Of a stretch of 62,793 nucleotides of DNA, positions 26,882 to 35,128 are shown piece by piece. Both the position numbers and the translations under genes were made by a program. The notes beneath the pieces are model-generated. The model was not told the DNA's origin. It made no database searches and saw only the letters and a list, made by a program, of their open reading frames with translations. How positions within the stretch are numbered: position 1 is the first letter of the stretch; each line of letters starts with the position of its first letter. The DNA is from Bryobacterales bacterium (lineage in GTDB: Bacteria > Acidobacteriota > Terriglobia > Bryobacterales > UBA6623), in assembly GCA_022826925.1 (NCBI GenBank), contig JAJDTX010000123.1:1-62793 (forward strand), given 5' to 3'.

Positions 26882-28543
26882 ATGAAAGGCATGATGAGAT
26901 CGTGGCCCCTGTTGGTGGCTCTGTCGGCGCAGTCGCTCGGGGCCCAAATCCATTTCGACCACCAAGCGAGTTCCTTCAGGCTGGAGAACGCCCAGTCGGA
27001 GAACCGCTACGCACCGGAGACGATGGCCGGCGGTGTCGCGTTATTCGACTACGACGGCGATGGCGACTTGGACCTGTATTTCGCCAACGGCGGCGAACTG
27101 CCGGGGAACCGCAAGACCGCCGACCGCTTCAGCAATCGGCTGTTCGAGAACGACGGCAGTGCGGGGTTCACCGATGTCACGAGTACGGTCGGGCTGGCCG
27201 GGAAGCGATTTGACTTCGGCGCCGCCGTGGCCGACTACGACAACGATGGCGACCAAGACCTGTTTGTCGGCGGCCTGCACGGCAACACGCTGTATCGCAA
27301 CGATGGCGCTGATGGATTCGTGGACATCACAGAGACGGCCGGCCTGAATTCGGCAGATCCCGACTTCGGCGAGCTGTGGGCTGTTGCAGGCGCATGGTTC
27401 GACTACGACGCGGACGGTTTGCTGGACCTGTTCGTGGTCAACTACCTGAGCTGGAGCGACGGGGCCGACCCGGTCTGCGACACGGCGGGCCCGCGTGACT
27501 ACTGCCACCCCAAGTACTACACAGGGACGCCGAACCGCCTCTACCGCAACCGCGGGGATGGCACATTCGCGGACGTGTCGGCGTCTGCTGGGATTCGCGC
27601 CCACGTGGGCAAGGGCATGGGCGCGGCCGTCGCCGACTTCGATGGCAACGGATTCCTCGATGTCTTCGTGACCAATGACAAGCTCCCTAACTTCCTGTTC
27701 AGCAACACGGGCGAGGGGAAATTCGAGGAGACGGCGTTCGAGGCCACCATCGCTCTGCCTGAGCACGGCCGGGACGTGTCCGGCATGGGCCTGGATGCCC
27801 GCGACATCGACGGTGACGGCCTAGCCGAGGTGGTCTACGCGGCGTTGCCGGACGAGACATTCCCGCTGATGCGGAACACCCCCGATGGGTACTTTATCGA
27901 CATCACCGGGGCGAGCGGTATCGCCGGACAGACTCGCGACATGGCCGGGTATAGCGCGATCATCGCCGACTTCGACAACGACGCTCGCAAGGACATCTTC
28001 TTTTCTCGCGGCGACGTGCAGGTCCACCCGATCCACGAGGGCGTCCAGATCCGTCAGCACAACAGCGTCTTTCGCAACGCAGGCGAGCGTGGATTCGTAG
28101 CGCTCACGGAAGAAGCCGGATTCGACGCCGTGCCCCCGAGGCGACATCGCGGCGCGGCGGTCGGCGACCTCAACGGCGACGGAAAGTTGGACCTCGCCGT
28201 GACCGCCCTCGGCGATCCTGCCGAGATCTGGATCAACGACAGCGACACGTCTGCCAGCTGGCTCGCCGTGGATTTGGAGGGCACGAGTTCGAATCGCGAT
28301 GGAATCGGTGCGGTGGTGCGCGTCGAGACGCCTGACGGCACGCAGTTCAACCATGCCACTACGAGCGTTGGATACGCCTCGTCTAGTGCCGGACCGGTCC
28401 ATTTCGGACTCGGATCTGCTTCTGAGGTTGAACTGGTCGCGGTTGAGTGGCCTTCGGGCGTCACTACGACGATTCGAGGCGTCGCTGCCAATCAAGTCCT
28501 GCACGTGCGTGAAGAACCGGCCGAAGCGCCCGACGGCGACTGA
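26882..28543 (+). CDS. Exported CRTAC1 (FG-GAP/ASPIC-UnbV) protein
   Basis: 553 residues with a short signal peptide (MMRSWPLLVALSAQSLGAQ). Repeated Ca-binding FG-GAP loops follow: FDYDGDGDLDLYF, ADYDNDGDQDLFV, FDYDADGLLDLFVVNY, ADFDGNGFLDVFVTND and ADFDNDARKDIFF. A C-terminal UnbV/ASPIC module includes NRDGIGAVVRVETPDG, TTSVGYASSSAGPVHFGLG and VEWPSG. These proteins form integrin-like propellers at the cell surface; biochemical roles are unknown. The start at 26882 lacks a strong Shine-Dalgarno and lies about 130 bases after the palindromic repeat. It is one of three paralogues in the window (others at 29686 and 55714). Confidence 0.88.
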   Translation: MKGMMRSWPLLVALSAQSLGAQIHFDHQASSFRLENAQSENRYAPETMAGGVALFDYDGDGDLDLYFANGGELPGNRKTADRFSNRLFENDGSAGFTDVTSTVGLAGKRFDFGAAVADYDNDGDQDLFVGGLHGNTLYRNDGADGFVDITETAGLNSADPDFGELWAVAGAWFDYDADGLLDLFVVNYLSWSDGADPVCDTAGPRDYCHPKYYTGTPNRLYRNRGDGTFADVSASAGIRAHVGKGMGAAVADFDGNGFLDVFVTNDKLPNFLFSNTGEGKFEETAFEATIALPEHGRDVSGMGLDARDIDGDGLAEVVYAALPDETFPLMRNTPDGYFIDITGASGIAGQTRDMAGYSAIIADFDNDARKDIFFSRGDVQVHPIHEGVQIRQHNSVFRNAGERGFVALTEEAGFDAVPPRRHRGAAVGDLNGDGKLDLAVTALGDPAEIWINDSDTSASWLAVDLEGTSSNRDGIGAVVRVETPDGTQFNHATTSVGYASSSAGPVHFGLGSASEVELVAVEWPSGVTTTIRGVAANQVLHVREEPAEAPDGD

Positions 28544-28568
28544 GGTCCGCTCCCTAGCGCTCAGTCAC
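28543..28568. repeat. Direct repeat copy 1 (AGGTCCGCTCCCTAG)
   Basis: A 26-base unit beginning at the stop codon of the first CRTAC1 gene. It matches 22 of 26 bases of the unit at 29532-29557, the first 15 exactly. The two copies bracket the RelE-type toxin-antitoxin pair. Confidence 0.6.
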
Positions 28569-28685
28569 AGCTGACGCAGGGGCGCGGGACACTCGGCAGC
28601 GTGGCTGGTGCCCCGGGGACAGGCAGTCGCGTGCCTGGGGTCGCAAGCAGGCCTAGCGCGCAAGGGCGCTGTTACAATTACGGCA

Positions 28686-28940
28686 ATGGACGGATTTGAC
28701 AGGAACCGCTTGGTGCAACTCGCGGACCGTGTTCCGGATGAAGCGATTCCCGCGGCAACTCGCTACCTGGAGTATTTGGCTGATCGGGGAGATCCGTTCG
28801 TTCGGCACTTGTTTGAGGCTCCTGAGGAGGAAGAGGACCTTAGTGAGGCTGGTCAGCGCCTCCTAGGCGAAGCGTACGACGATATCGATGCTGGCCGCTT
28901 GTGCGGAAAGGACGAACTGAAACGGGAGCTCGGCCTCTGA
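28686..28940 (+). CDS. Antitoxin of a RelE-type pair
   Basis: 84 residues from the ATG at 28686. It is acidic, with a C-terminal toxin-binding pattern EEDLSEAGQRLLGEAYDDIDAGRLCGKDELKREL that is common in partners of RelE/ParE toxins. The N-terminal helical part (RNRLVQLADRVPDEAIPAA) would mediate dimerisation or DNA binding. Its stop overlaps the region where the toxin homology begins, the standard arrangement. The operon probably autoregulates. Confidence 0.75.
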   Translation: MDGFDRNRLVQLADRVPDEAIPAATRYLEYLADRGDPFVRHLFEAPEEEEDLSEAGQRLLGEAYDDIDAGRLCGKDELKRELGL

Positions 28941-29191
28941 AGCGGACTGTTTCTTACACCAGCCGTGCGGTCCAAGACTTGAAGAGACTCGATCCTTCTG
29001 TCAGGACGCGCATAAACAAGGCGATTGATCGCTATGCGCGAACTCAGGCCGGGGAGATCAAGCACCTGAAAGGGGCGGTGAAGAACACGTGGCGTCTCCG
29101 AGTGGGGGACTGGAGAGTGTTCTACACGTATGAGTCCGTCAGCCGGACCATCGTCGTTGCTAGGGTCCTTCACCGGAGCGAAGCCCACTAA
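28901..29191 (+). CDS. RelE/ParE-family toxin
   Basis: About 96 residues from a GTG at 28901. Family homology starts only at about 28937 (LKRTVSYTSRAVQDLKRL), overlapping the antitoxin stop, so a CTG at 28937 is a possible non-standard start. Toxin landmarks are present: RINKAIDRYA, IKHLKGAVKNTWRLRVGDWRVFY and VVARVLHRSEAH. RelE-type toxins cleave ribosome-bound mRNA, while ParE poisons gyrase; the RVGDWRVFY strand and terminal His-Arg favour RelE. It appears intact, unlike the two VapC remnants elsewhere. Confidence 0.8.
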   Translation: MRKGRTETGARPLKRTVSYTSRAVQDLKRLDPSVRTRINKAIDRYARTQAGEIKHLKGAVKNTWRLRVGDWRVFYTYESVSRTIVVARVLHRSEAH

Positions 29192-29685
29192 CTGCTGAGT
29201 CTGATCGAATGGTCCGGCTCTCGGAACCCCATCTGAACCGATCCACAATATCCTTGAATGGCCAGCGCGGAGCACCCAACGGCTCCCGCTGCAACTGGCC
29301 GACAATCGCGGCAAGATTCTGGGCACCAGAGGCCGCGCACAGCTTGTCGCTCGAATCGCGCCGGCAATCCTGCCTACGTAGCCCACGCCTCACTCCTGCT
29401 ACGAGAACTCGTCGATCTGCAGCTCCGGACGTAGCCAACTCACGGTCACCGGCTTCAAGCTGCGAATACCGGCCCGCTCTGCTCCCGTTCTGCATCGAGA
29501 GCCGCCCCTGTGTCAACTGTGTTTGAGCGCTAGGTCCGCTCCCTAGGGTCGAGTCACGTTCTGATAAACTGATCGCGATTAGAGCGTAACGCTCGCAGGC
29601 GGTCCAAGCCTGCTCTTCAGCGCGTCCTCGGCTGGCAGGACGCCATTCCGTGAGTGCACTGCGTGCTTCGGCGCGAGCGTGACCC
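29192..29685. other. Intergenic region with direct repeat, no gene seen
   Basis: About 490 bases between the toxin and the second CRTAC1 gene. Frames on either strand have no recognisable motif and poor starts. The only structured item is the second copy of the AGGTCCGCTCCCTAG repeat at 29532-29557. An AT-rich TTCTGATAAACTGATCGCGATTAG stretch near 29560-29583 is a likely promoter for the next gene. Confidence 0.4.
29532..29557. repeat. Direct repeat copy 2 (AGGTCCGCTCCCTAG)
   Basis: Second copy of the 26-base unit at 28543-28568, same orientation, 989 bases downstream. It lies in the non-coding leader of the second CRTAC1 gene. Confidence 0.6.
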
Positions 29686-31467
29686 GTGAGCAAGAACAAG
29701 CGCAGTCCACAGGCCCGCAAGGTCCGCCGGGCGGCTCCGCGAGTGCCGGCGGCGCAGCCACGGACTTCCTCCAGAGGGCGGCTCGCGATTCTGAGCGGAG
29801 CGGTCTTGCTGCTCGGAATCGGCGCTTGGATCTGGCTGCGCGACCGTCCACCCGAGCCGTCTGGCACTGATGCTGGCCAAGCGACGCTGATCCGCTTCGA
29901 AGCGGCTGCTTCCGGCATCGACTTCGTGCTCAACAACGGCACCACCGATGACAAGCCAATGCCGGACTCCACACTGGGGGGAGTCGCCCTGCTCGATTGC
30001 GACTCCGATGGCCTGCCGGACATCTACTTCACGAATGGCGCGCGCTTTCCGGACTTGGAGAAGTCCGACCCCTCCTTCCACAACCGTCTGTATCGCAACT
30101 TGGGCGGCCGCGCGTTCGAGGATGTCACGCAGGGCGCGGGTGTCGCCGGCAACGGGTACAGCATGGGTGCTGCGGCCGCAGACTACGACAACGACGGCCA
30201 GGCCGACTTGTATGTGACGGGCGTGAACCGAAACATCCTGTATCGCAATCTCGGCTCCTGCCGCTTTGAGGACGTCACGGACAGTGCCGGAGTCGGAACA
30301 GGCCGTCCGCCGGCGAAGCCATGGTCCGTGGCGGCCGCCTGGCTCGACTACGACAACGACGGCCACCTCGACTTGTTCGTGGTCAACTACCTGGACTGGA
30401 CCTGGGACAACAACCGCGTTTGCGGCGACCCGGGGCGTCGGCTCTCCTGTTCTCCGGCCCACTACGAAGGCTTGCCGAATGTCCTGTATCGGAACAACGG
30501 GGACGGCACATTCGAGGACGTGAGCGCAGCGACCGGGATCTCGGCGCACATCGGCAAGGGGATGAGTGCCGCCGCGGCTGACTACGACGGCGACGGCTTC
30601 CAAGATGTCTTCGTGACCAATGACTCGGTGCGAAACTTCCTGTTCCGCAACGTAGGCGGGGAGCGCTTCGAGGAGGTCGGGGTCCAAGCGGGAGTAGCGT
30701 TCACCGGGGACGGCATCCCGGTCTCCAGCATGGGCTTGGACTTCCGTGACCTGAGCGGCGACGGCTCGCCGGACGTCACGGTCACGGCTCTGACCAACGA
30801 GACGTTTCCGCTGTTTCTCAACCGCGGCGGCGGGTTTGTGGATGCGACGTATCCGAGCAAGATCGGACTGGAATCCTTCACGATGTCCGGCTGGAGCGTC
30901 GGCGCGTTTGATTTCGACAACGATGGCGACAAGGACATCTTCAGCGCTAATGCCCACGTCAGCGAGAACGTCGAACTGTACCGCAGCGTCTCGTATCGGC
31001 TGCCCAACGCTCTGTTTCAGAATCTGGGTGATGGCACCTATCGGGATGTCGGGCCGCAGGCGGGTCCGGCCATGCAGGAATCGGCGGCCCATAGGGGGGC
31101 CGCGTTCGGAGACTTGGACAATGACGGGCTCGTGGATGTCGCCATCTCGGCGATCGGCACGAATGGCTCCGTACTATTCAACGAGTCCGGGGGAGGGCAC
31201 TGGCTGGCCCTAGACTTGGCGGGAACGGCCAGCAACCGCGATGGCATCGGAGCCCGGGTGCGGCTGGTCGAGGAGCCCGGACGAATCCAATACAACCAAG
31301 CGACCACGGCGGTCGGCTATGCGAGTTCGTCCGACAGCCGCGTGCATTTTGGACTCGGCACGAGTGCCGGGGTGAGCGCGGTCGAGATCACGTGGCCGAG
31401 CGGCACCGTCCAGACGCTGCAGCAGCCAGAAATCGACACGATACTGACTGTCACGGAGCCGCGCTGA
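29686..31467 (+). CDS. Membrane-anchored CRTAC1 (FG-GAP/ASPIC-UnbV) protein
   Basis: 593 residues from a GTG. It has a very basic N-terminus (about 1-30) then a single transmembrane segment (about 31-49, LAILSGAVLLLGIGAWIWL), so it is anchored with the propeller outside. FG-GAP calcium loops include LDCDSDGLPDIYF, ADYDNDGQADLYV, LDYDNDGHLDLFVVNY, ADYDGDGFQDVFVTND and FDFDNDGDKDIF. The UnbV/ASPIC C-terminus shows NRDGIGARVRL, TAVGYASSSDSRVHFGLG and ITWPSG. The basic tail distinguishes it from the two signal-peptide-bearing paralogues. Confidence 0.88.
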   Translation: MSKNKRSPQARKVRRAAPRVPAAQPRTSSRGRLAILSGAVLLLGIGAWIWLRDRPPEPSGTDAGQATLIRFEAAASGIDFVLNNGTTDDKPMPDSTLGGVALLDCDSDGLPDIYFTNGARFPDLEKSDPSFHNRLYRNLGGRAFEDVTQGAGVAGNGYSMGAAAADYDNDGQADLYVTGVNRNILYRNLGSCRFEDVTDSAGVGTGRPPAKPWSVAAAWLDYDNDGHLDLFVVNYLDWTWDNNRVCGDPGRRLSCSPAHYEGLPNVLYRNNGDGTFEDVSAATGISAHIGKGMSAAAADYDGDGFQDVFVTNDSVRNFLFRNVGGERFEEVGVQAGVAFTGDGIPVSSMGLDFRDLSGDGSPDVTVTALTNETFPLFLNRGGGFVDATYPSKIGLESFTMSGWSVGAFDFDNDGDKDIFSANAHVSENVELYRSVSYRLPNALFQNLGDGTYRDVGPQAGPAMQESAAHRGAAFGDLDNDGLVDVAISAIGTNGSVLFNESGGGHWLALDLAGTASNRDGIGARVRLVEEPGRIQYNQATTAVGYASSSDSRVHFGLGTSAGVSAVEITWPSGTVQTLQQPEIDTILTVTEPR

Positions 31468-31567
31468 GGCCCGTCTCTGCCCGGGCCGTACTCCTCGGAA
31501 ACCGGTGTGTCTCCGTGCGCCGTGGCCCCCTGGGCGGGACACCGCATGTCTCTGGCTTCGAAGAGTT

Positions 31568-31641
31568 GGCTGGGAGGCAGGGATTCGAACCCCGATAAAC
31601 AGATCCAGAGTCTGCCGTGTTACCGTTACACCACCTCCCAG
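31568..31641 (-). tRNA. tRNA-Gln (anticodon CTG)
   Basis: A 74-nt cloverleaf with encoded GCCA end and the weak first pair U1-A72 typical of bacterial tRNA-Gln. The anticodon loop CTCTGGA between GCAGA and TCTGT gives CTG. T-arm GGGTTCGAATCCC. No duplicated 3' end is seen next to it, so I find no sign of an integrated element. Confidence 0.95.
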
Positions 31642-32029
31642 CACGGAGGCATCTATCCCTGAGTATACCCGCCACAACTGGTGGCGGCGAGCGGTGGGAT
31701 CCCGGGACTCGGCTCCACTCCGTGAGCGTGGTTTCGCATAGGACCGGCCGGTGGACCGCCGATGACAGGCGGTCCAGGCCTGCCACCTTAGATCGCAGGG
31801 CTGCGTCGGCCAGCAATGCTGCCAGGGCAGGGCGTTCTTCGCTTCTGCCGTGCCTTTCTCGAGGTCCATCGAGGCCCGCAAGTTCGAATTCAGGACAGGC
31901 GAGTGATGGAACATGCTGCCAAGACGAGCCAATGCGCTAGTCTCTAGGCAAACAAGTCGACAGCCCGCATCGGGCGGGGAAATTCCACGTTATTTCGAGA
32001 TTACGACGTTTTTTCGTTAATATGAACTT
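31642..32029. other. Intergenic region ahead of the Abi-like pair
   Basis: About 390 bases without a credible gene. The final 45 bases (about 31985-32029) turn AT-rich with homopolymeric T and a TTAATATGAACTTATG stretch. They probably contain the promoter of the ATPase gene and mark the left edge of an acquired block. Confidence 0.4.
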
Positions 32030-33244
32030 ATGATTCATACTTTCTCGGTATCCAACTTGCGTTCGATACGTGAAGAAGTTGTCTTGGATCTCCGGATTCC
32101 GAAGACCGCGCCGGACCTGCCGAGGTTTCGGCGGAGCATCGCAAAGCCCGATGTTCGTCTCCCTTCGGCGGTCGTTCTGATGGGGCCCAATGGGTCGGGC
32201 AAGACCGCCCTGCTGGACGCCTTGGTCTCAGTCGCACGCGTCGCAGGCATACCAGTCCTGTCTGAGCCAAAGACTGCCCCCATCACTCTGCTCACACCTT
32301 TCTTCTCGAAGGCGAGCGCCGGTGAACCGACCGCGCTCCGTCTAGAGTTGGAGGGGGATTGGCTCGCGCCCGGCGAGCCTCCGCAGCTTTTCAGGTACGA
32401 ACTGGTCGCGGAACGGGAAGCCTGGATGCATAGCAGCGAGCGCTTTCGGTACGAGGCCCTTTCCTATTTCCCGAAGGGTCGGGCACGGCGGCTGTTCGAG
32501 CGCACAGGGCCCAGTGGCCCTATTCAAGTTTCTGATGAATTCGGCGTCACCCCTAGAGACCCCCGCCTCGAGGCAGTGCGCCCAGACGCCTCAGTGATAG
32601 GCACGCTCGCTTTGCTGAACGTGCCAGTAGCGATGCGTCTGGCGGGCTGGCTAGAGACCGTCGGCGCCTTGACGAACATAGTTCACTACGAGAGCTTTCA
32701 ACTTCCTGCTGAGGGGGTGGCAGAAGTAGTCGCTAACGTACCCGGGCTGTTGGATTGGTTCAAGGAGCGGATCCGGTGCAGCGACTTGGGGATATCCGAC
32801 GCCGATATATCGGAGTCCGACGGGAAGAAGATCGTATCGTTCAGTCATCCGGGAGTCGCCATCCCCCTTATGTTGCACTTCGAGTCCAGCGGAACAAAGA
32901 GCCTGTTCCGAATGCTCCCTCAACTGCACAGGGCTCTAACGCAAGGTGTTCCCGGGGTCTTCGACGAAATGGACGGCGATCTTCACGTCGACATCGTGGG
33001 AGAGATCCTTAGCTGGTTCCGCTCCCGAGAAACGAATCCTCATGGTTCGCAATTGTTCCTTACGTCGCACAACGTCGGACTACTGGACGACTTGGAGAAA
33101 GAAGAGGTTTTTATACTTGAGAAGACGCAAGACGGCGCGACTCGATTGCACGGCGCTCAGGACGTGCAGGGACTCCGCCGTGACGTCCGACTCTATCCCA
33201 AGTACAGAGCGGGCGTTCTGGGTGGCATTCCGAGAATTGGTTGA
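32030..33244 (+). CDS. AAA ATPase (AbiLi/OLD-like), probable phage defence
   Basis: 404 residues, cytoplasmic. The start MIHTFSVSNLRSIREEVVLDL is the classic opening of SMC-like AAA_15/AAA_21 ATPases. Walker A GPNGSGKT is at 52-59. Near 290-330 come an ESSGTKSLFRML signature and Walker B GVFDEMDGDLH, then the switch LFLTSHNVGLLDD. A RloB-type TOPRIM gene follows after 6 bases, the arrangement of AbiL (AbiLi-AbiLii) abortive-infection pairs, which are also related to OLD and Gabija systems. In such pairs the ATPase senses infection and the partner nuclease acts. The block has lower GC and an AT-rich leader, fitting horizontal gain. Confidence 0.82.
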   Translation: MIHTFSVSNLRSIREEVVLDLRIPKTAPDLPRFRRSIAKPDVRLPSAVVLMGPNGSGKTALLDALVSVARVAGIPVLSEPKTAPITLLTPFFSKASAGEPTALRLELEGDWLAPGEPPQLFRYELVAEREAWMHSSERFRYEALSYFPKGRARRLFERTGPSGPIQVSDEFGVTPRDPRLEAVRPDASVIGTLALLNVPVAMRLAGWLETVGALTNIVHYESFQLPAEGVAEVVANVPGLLDWFKERIRCSDLGISDADISESDGKKIVSFSHPGVAIPLMLHFESSGTKSLFRMLPQLHRALTQGVPGVFDEMDGDLHVDIVGEILSWFRSRETNPHGSQLFLTSHNVGLLDDLEKEEVFILEKTQDGATRLHGAQDVQGLRRDVRLYPKYRAGVLGGIPRIG

Positions 33245-33250
33245 TGCCCG

Positions 33251-33799
33251 ATGAAGCGCCGCATCCCAACTGTCAGGCCCCGACGACCGGTCTTCATTGG
33301 GGTCGAGGGGAAGAGCGAGCAGGCCTTCGTGAAGTTCCTGCAGCACCTTTGCGACGAACACAGTCGAGACCTCAGCTTGATCTGCGCAAAGGGCAGTGGC
33401 GGAGATACCGTGACCATCGTAAGGGAGGCACATCGCACCCTGAAGAAGCGTCGAGGGCGAATTCAATACAAGGACAGATTGGTACTACTGGATGAGGACA
33501 GAGTTGACGCAGACCTTCAAGCGGGGCTTGACGCAAAGGCTGTAGCCTCGGAATTTGGCTTCGAGATCATCTATCAGGCCCCCAATCTTGAGGGTCTGCT
33601 CATCAGGCTCCATCTGGGCTTCGAGCAGAAATCAGTTGCGAGAGGCACCGAAGGAGAACGATTGCGGAAACTGTGGCCTGAGTACGGCAAGCCGCCGGCG
33701 GCACATCAGTTGATCCGCCGGTTCGGATTGGACGACTTACGGCGAGCCGCCCAGTACGACCAAGAACTGAAACGGTTGCTTGACGTCATTAGCCTTTGA
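33251..33799 (+). CDS. RloB-like TOPRIM protein (AbiLii-like)
   Basis: 182 residues. The TOPRIM-type fold is shown by VFIGVEGKSEQAFVKFL with its conserved Glu (about residue 19), a central serine-glycine segment KGSGGDTVTIVREA, and LVLLDEDRVDAD with the metal-binding acidic pair near 83-88. RloB proteins are the nuclease-like partners of AAA ATPases in AbiL-type systems. It follows the ATPase by 6 bases, so they are translated from one mRNA. The C-terminus has an NLEGLLIRLHLGF segment typical of the family. Confidence 0.8.
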   Translation: MKRRIPTVRPRRPVFIGVEGKSEQAFVKFLQHLCDEHSRDLSLICAKGSGGDTVTIVREAHRTLKKRRGRIQYKDRLVLLDEDRVDADLQAGLDAKAVASEFGFEIIYQAPNLEGLLIRLHLGFEQKSVARGTEGERLRKLWPEYGKPPAAHQLIRRFGLDDLRRAAQYDQELKRLLDVISL

Positions 33800-33960
33800 T
33801 TCCCGATATCCCGTCGCCCCTATTCCGCGTCGGGCAAGCATGCGGAACACAATCGACGGGCCGTTGGTGCCCGTCGAACGAAGCTCAAGAACTGACATCC
33901 ACGACCCTGCGGCGGGATGAGTCACCGTGTCCTGCAGCGCGATTCTGGGATCATTAAGCC

Positions 33961-34926
33961 GTGAAGATCGTAATGGTTGGCGCCGGGGCCGTTGGAGGCT
34001 ATTTCGGAGCTCGCTTGGCATCGGCCGGCGTGGACGTGTCATTCCTGCTGCGGGAGGAGAGCGCTCGCGTTGTCCGCGCAAAGGGACTGCGCGTGCGGAG
34101 CCCCCAAGGCGATGTCCACCTGCCACACCCGGATGTGATTGTGGCTGGCAGCGACGCCCCCTCGCCTGACGCGCTGTTGTTCGCGTGCAAGGTGGAACAT
34201 GTGCGCACAGCGGCCGAGGCCACGCGCCCGCTGCTAGGTCCATCCAGCGTGGCCATACCGCTGCAGAACGGAGTTGACGCGCCCGCGGCCCTGCGAAGCG
34301 TGCTGGGGGAGCGATCGGTCTTGGGCGGCCTGAGCCGGATCTTTGCCGAGCGCGTCGCGCCTGGCGAGATCCAGCATTTTGCGCTCCACCCCTCGATTAC
34401 CTGCGGCGAGCTGGACGGGGGGCATTCGGAGCGGGTGACCCGGGTTGTCGATGCGCTTGCGGACGTGCCGGGGATGTCTATCGATGCGTCCGACAACATC
34501 TGGACAGCGATGTGGATGAAGTTATTGATGGTGTGCTCGATGGGCTCGGTAGGTGCCGTGGCGCGCGCTCCGCTGGGCGTGGTGCTGGGCGTGCCGGAGA
34601 CGCGCGGGCTGCTGCTGGCCGCGGGCGAGGAGATCGCGGCGGTCGCAAGAGCGCACGGCGCGCAGATCCCGGACGGCTACGTCGCGGCTCAGGTCGGTCG
34701 CTACGAGCGCCTACGGCCAGAAACGACCGCTTCAATGCATCGCGACCTAGAGCGCGGCGAAACGTCTGAACTCAACGAGCAGCTTGGCGCGGTGTGTCGC
34801 TACGGACGAGAAGTCAATGTCGCGACGCCGGTCGTGAACGCGCTCTACGGAGCGTTGCTGCCTGGCGAGTTGCGCGCCAGGGGCAGGCTTGCGTACGAGA
34901 ACGTCGGTCCGCGGCCCGCCAGCTGA
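33961..34926 (+). CDS. 2-dehydropantoate 2-reductase family protein
   Basis: 321 residues from GTG. The Rossmann NADPH motif GAGAVGGYFGARLA is at about 7-20, a hinge region has IPLQNGVDAP near 100, and the helical C-terminal domain contains the catalytic-lysine region WMKLLMVCSMGSVGAV (Lys about 187). In true ketopantoate reductases this stretch reads K-L-x-x-N...N. Here the asparagines are replaced by Cys and Gly/Ser, so it may reduce another 2-oxo acid rather than serve pantothenate synthesis. No panB or panC is adjacent. Confidence 0.75.
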   Translation: MKIVMVGAGAVGGYFGARLASAGVDVSFLLREESARVVRAKGLRVRSPQGDVHLPHPDVIVAGSDAPSPDALLFACKVEHVRTAAEATRPLLGPSSVAIPLQNGVDAPAALRSVLGERSVLGGLSRIFAERVAPGEIQHFALHPSITCGELDGGHSERVTRVVDALADVPGMSIDASDNIWTAMWMKLLMVCSMGSVGAVARAPLGVVLGVPETRGLLLAAGEEIAAVARAHGAQIPDGYVAAQVGRYERLRPETTASMHRDLERGETSELNEQLGAVCRYGREVNVATPVVNALYGALLPGELRARGRLAYENVGPRPAS

Positions 34927-35128
34927 ACGCGTCAATTCCGTCGTGCGCGGACGAAAATCGGCCCTGGCCGGCCTTGAGAAACGGCTTCGTCGTCTACCGG
35001 GCGGCGCTTGGAGGCGATTCCTTGGCTCATCGACGTACCGATGGCGGTGTTGGCGTTCAGGAACGACCACGAGAAGCGCGGTCCCGTAGCTGCCCGTCTC
35101 GCCAACCCTGCGGGTTGCACTAGTCGAT

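Noticed and set aside
25866..26885. 339-residue plus-strand frame over the IS110 transposase
   Set aside because: Antisense to a recognised transposase and composed of Gly/Ala/Glu-rich noise.
31568..32029. Integrated element at the tRNA-Gln
   Set aside because: The Abi-like genes lie nearby, but I found no repeated tRNA 3' end and no integrase.
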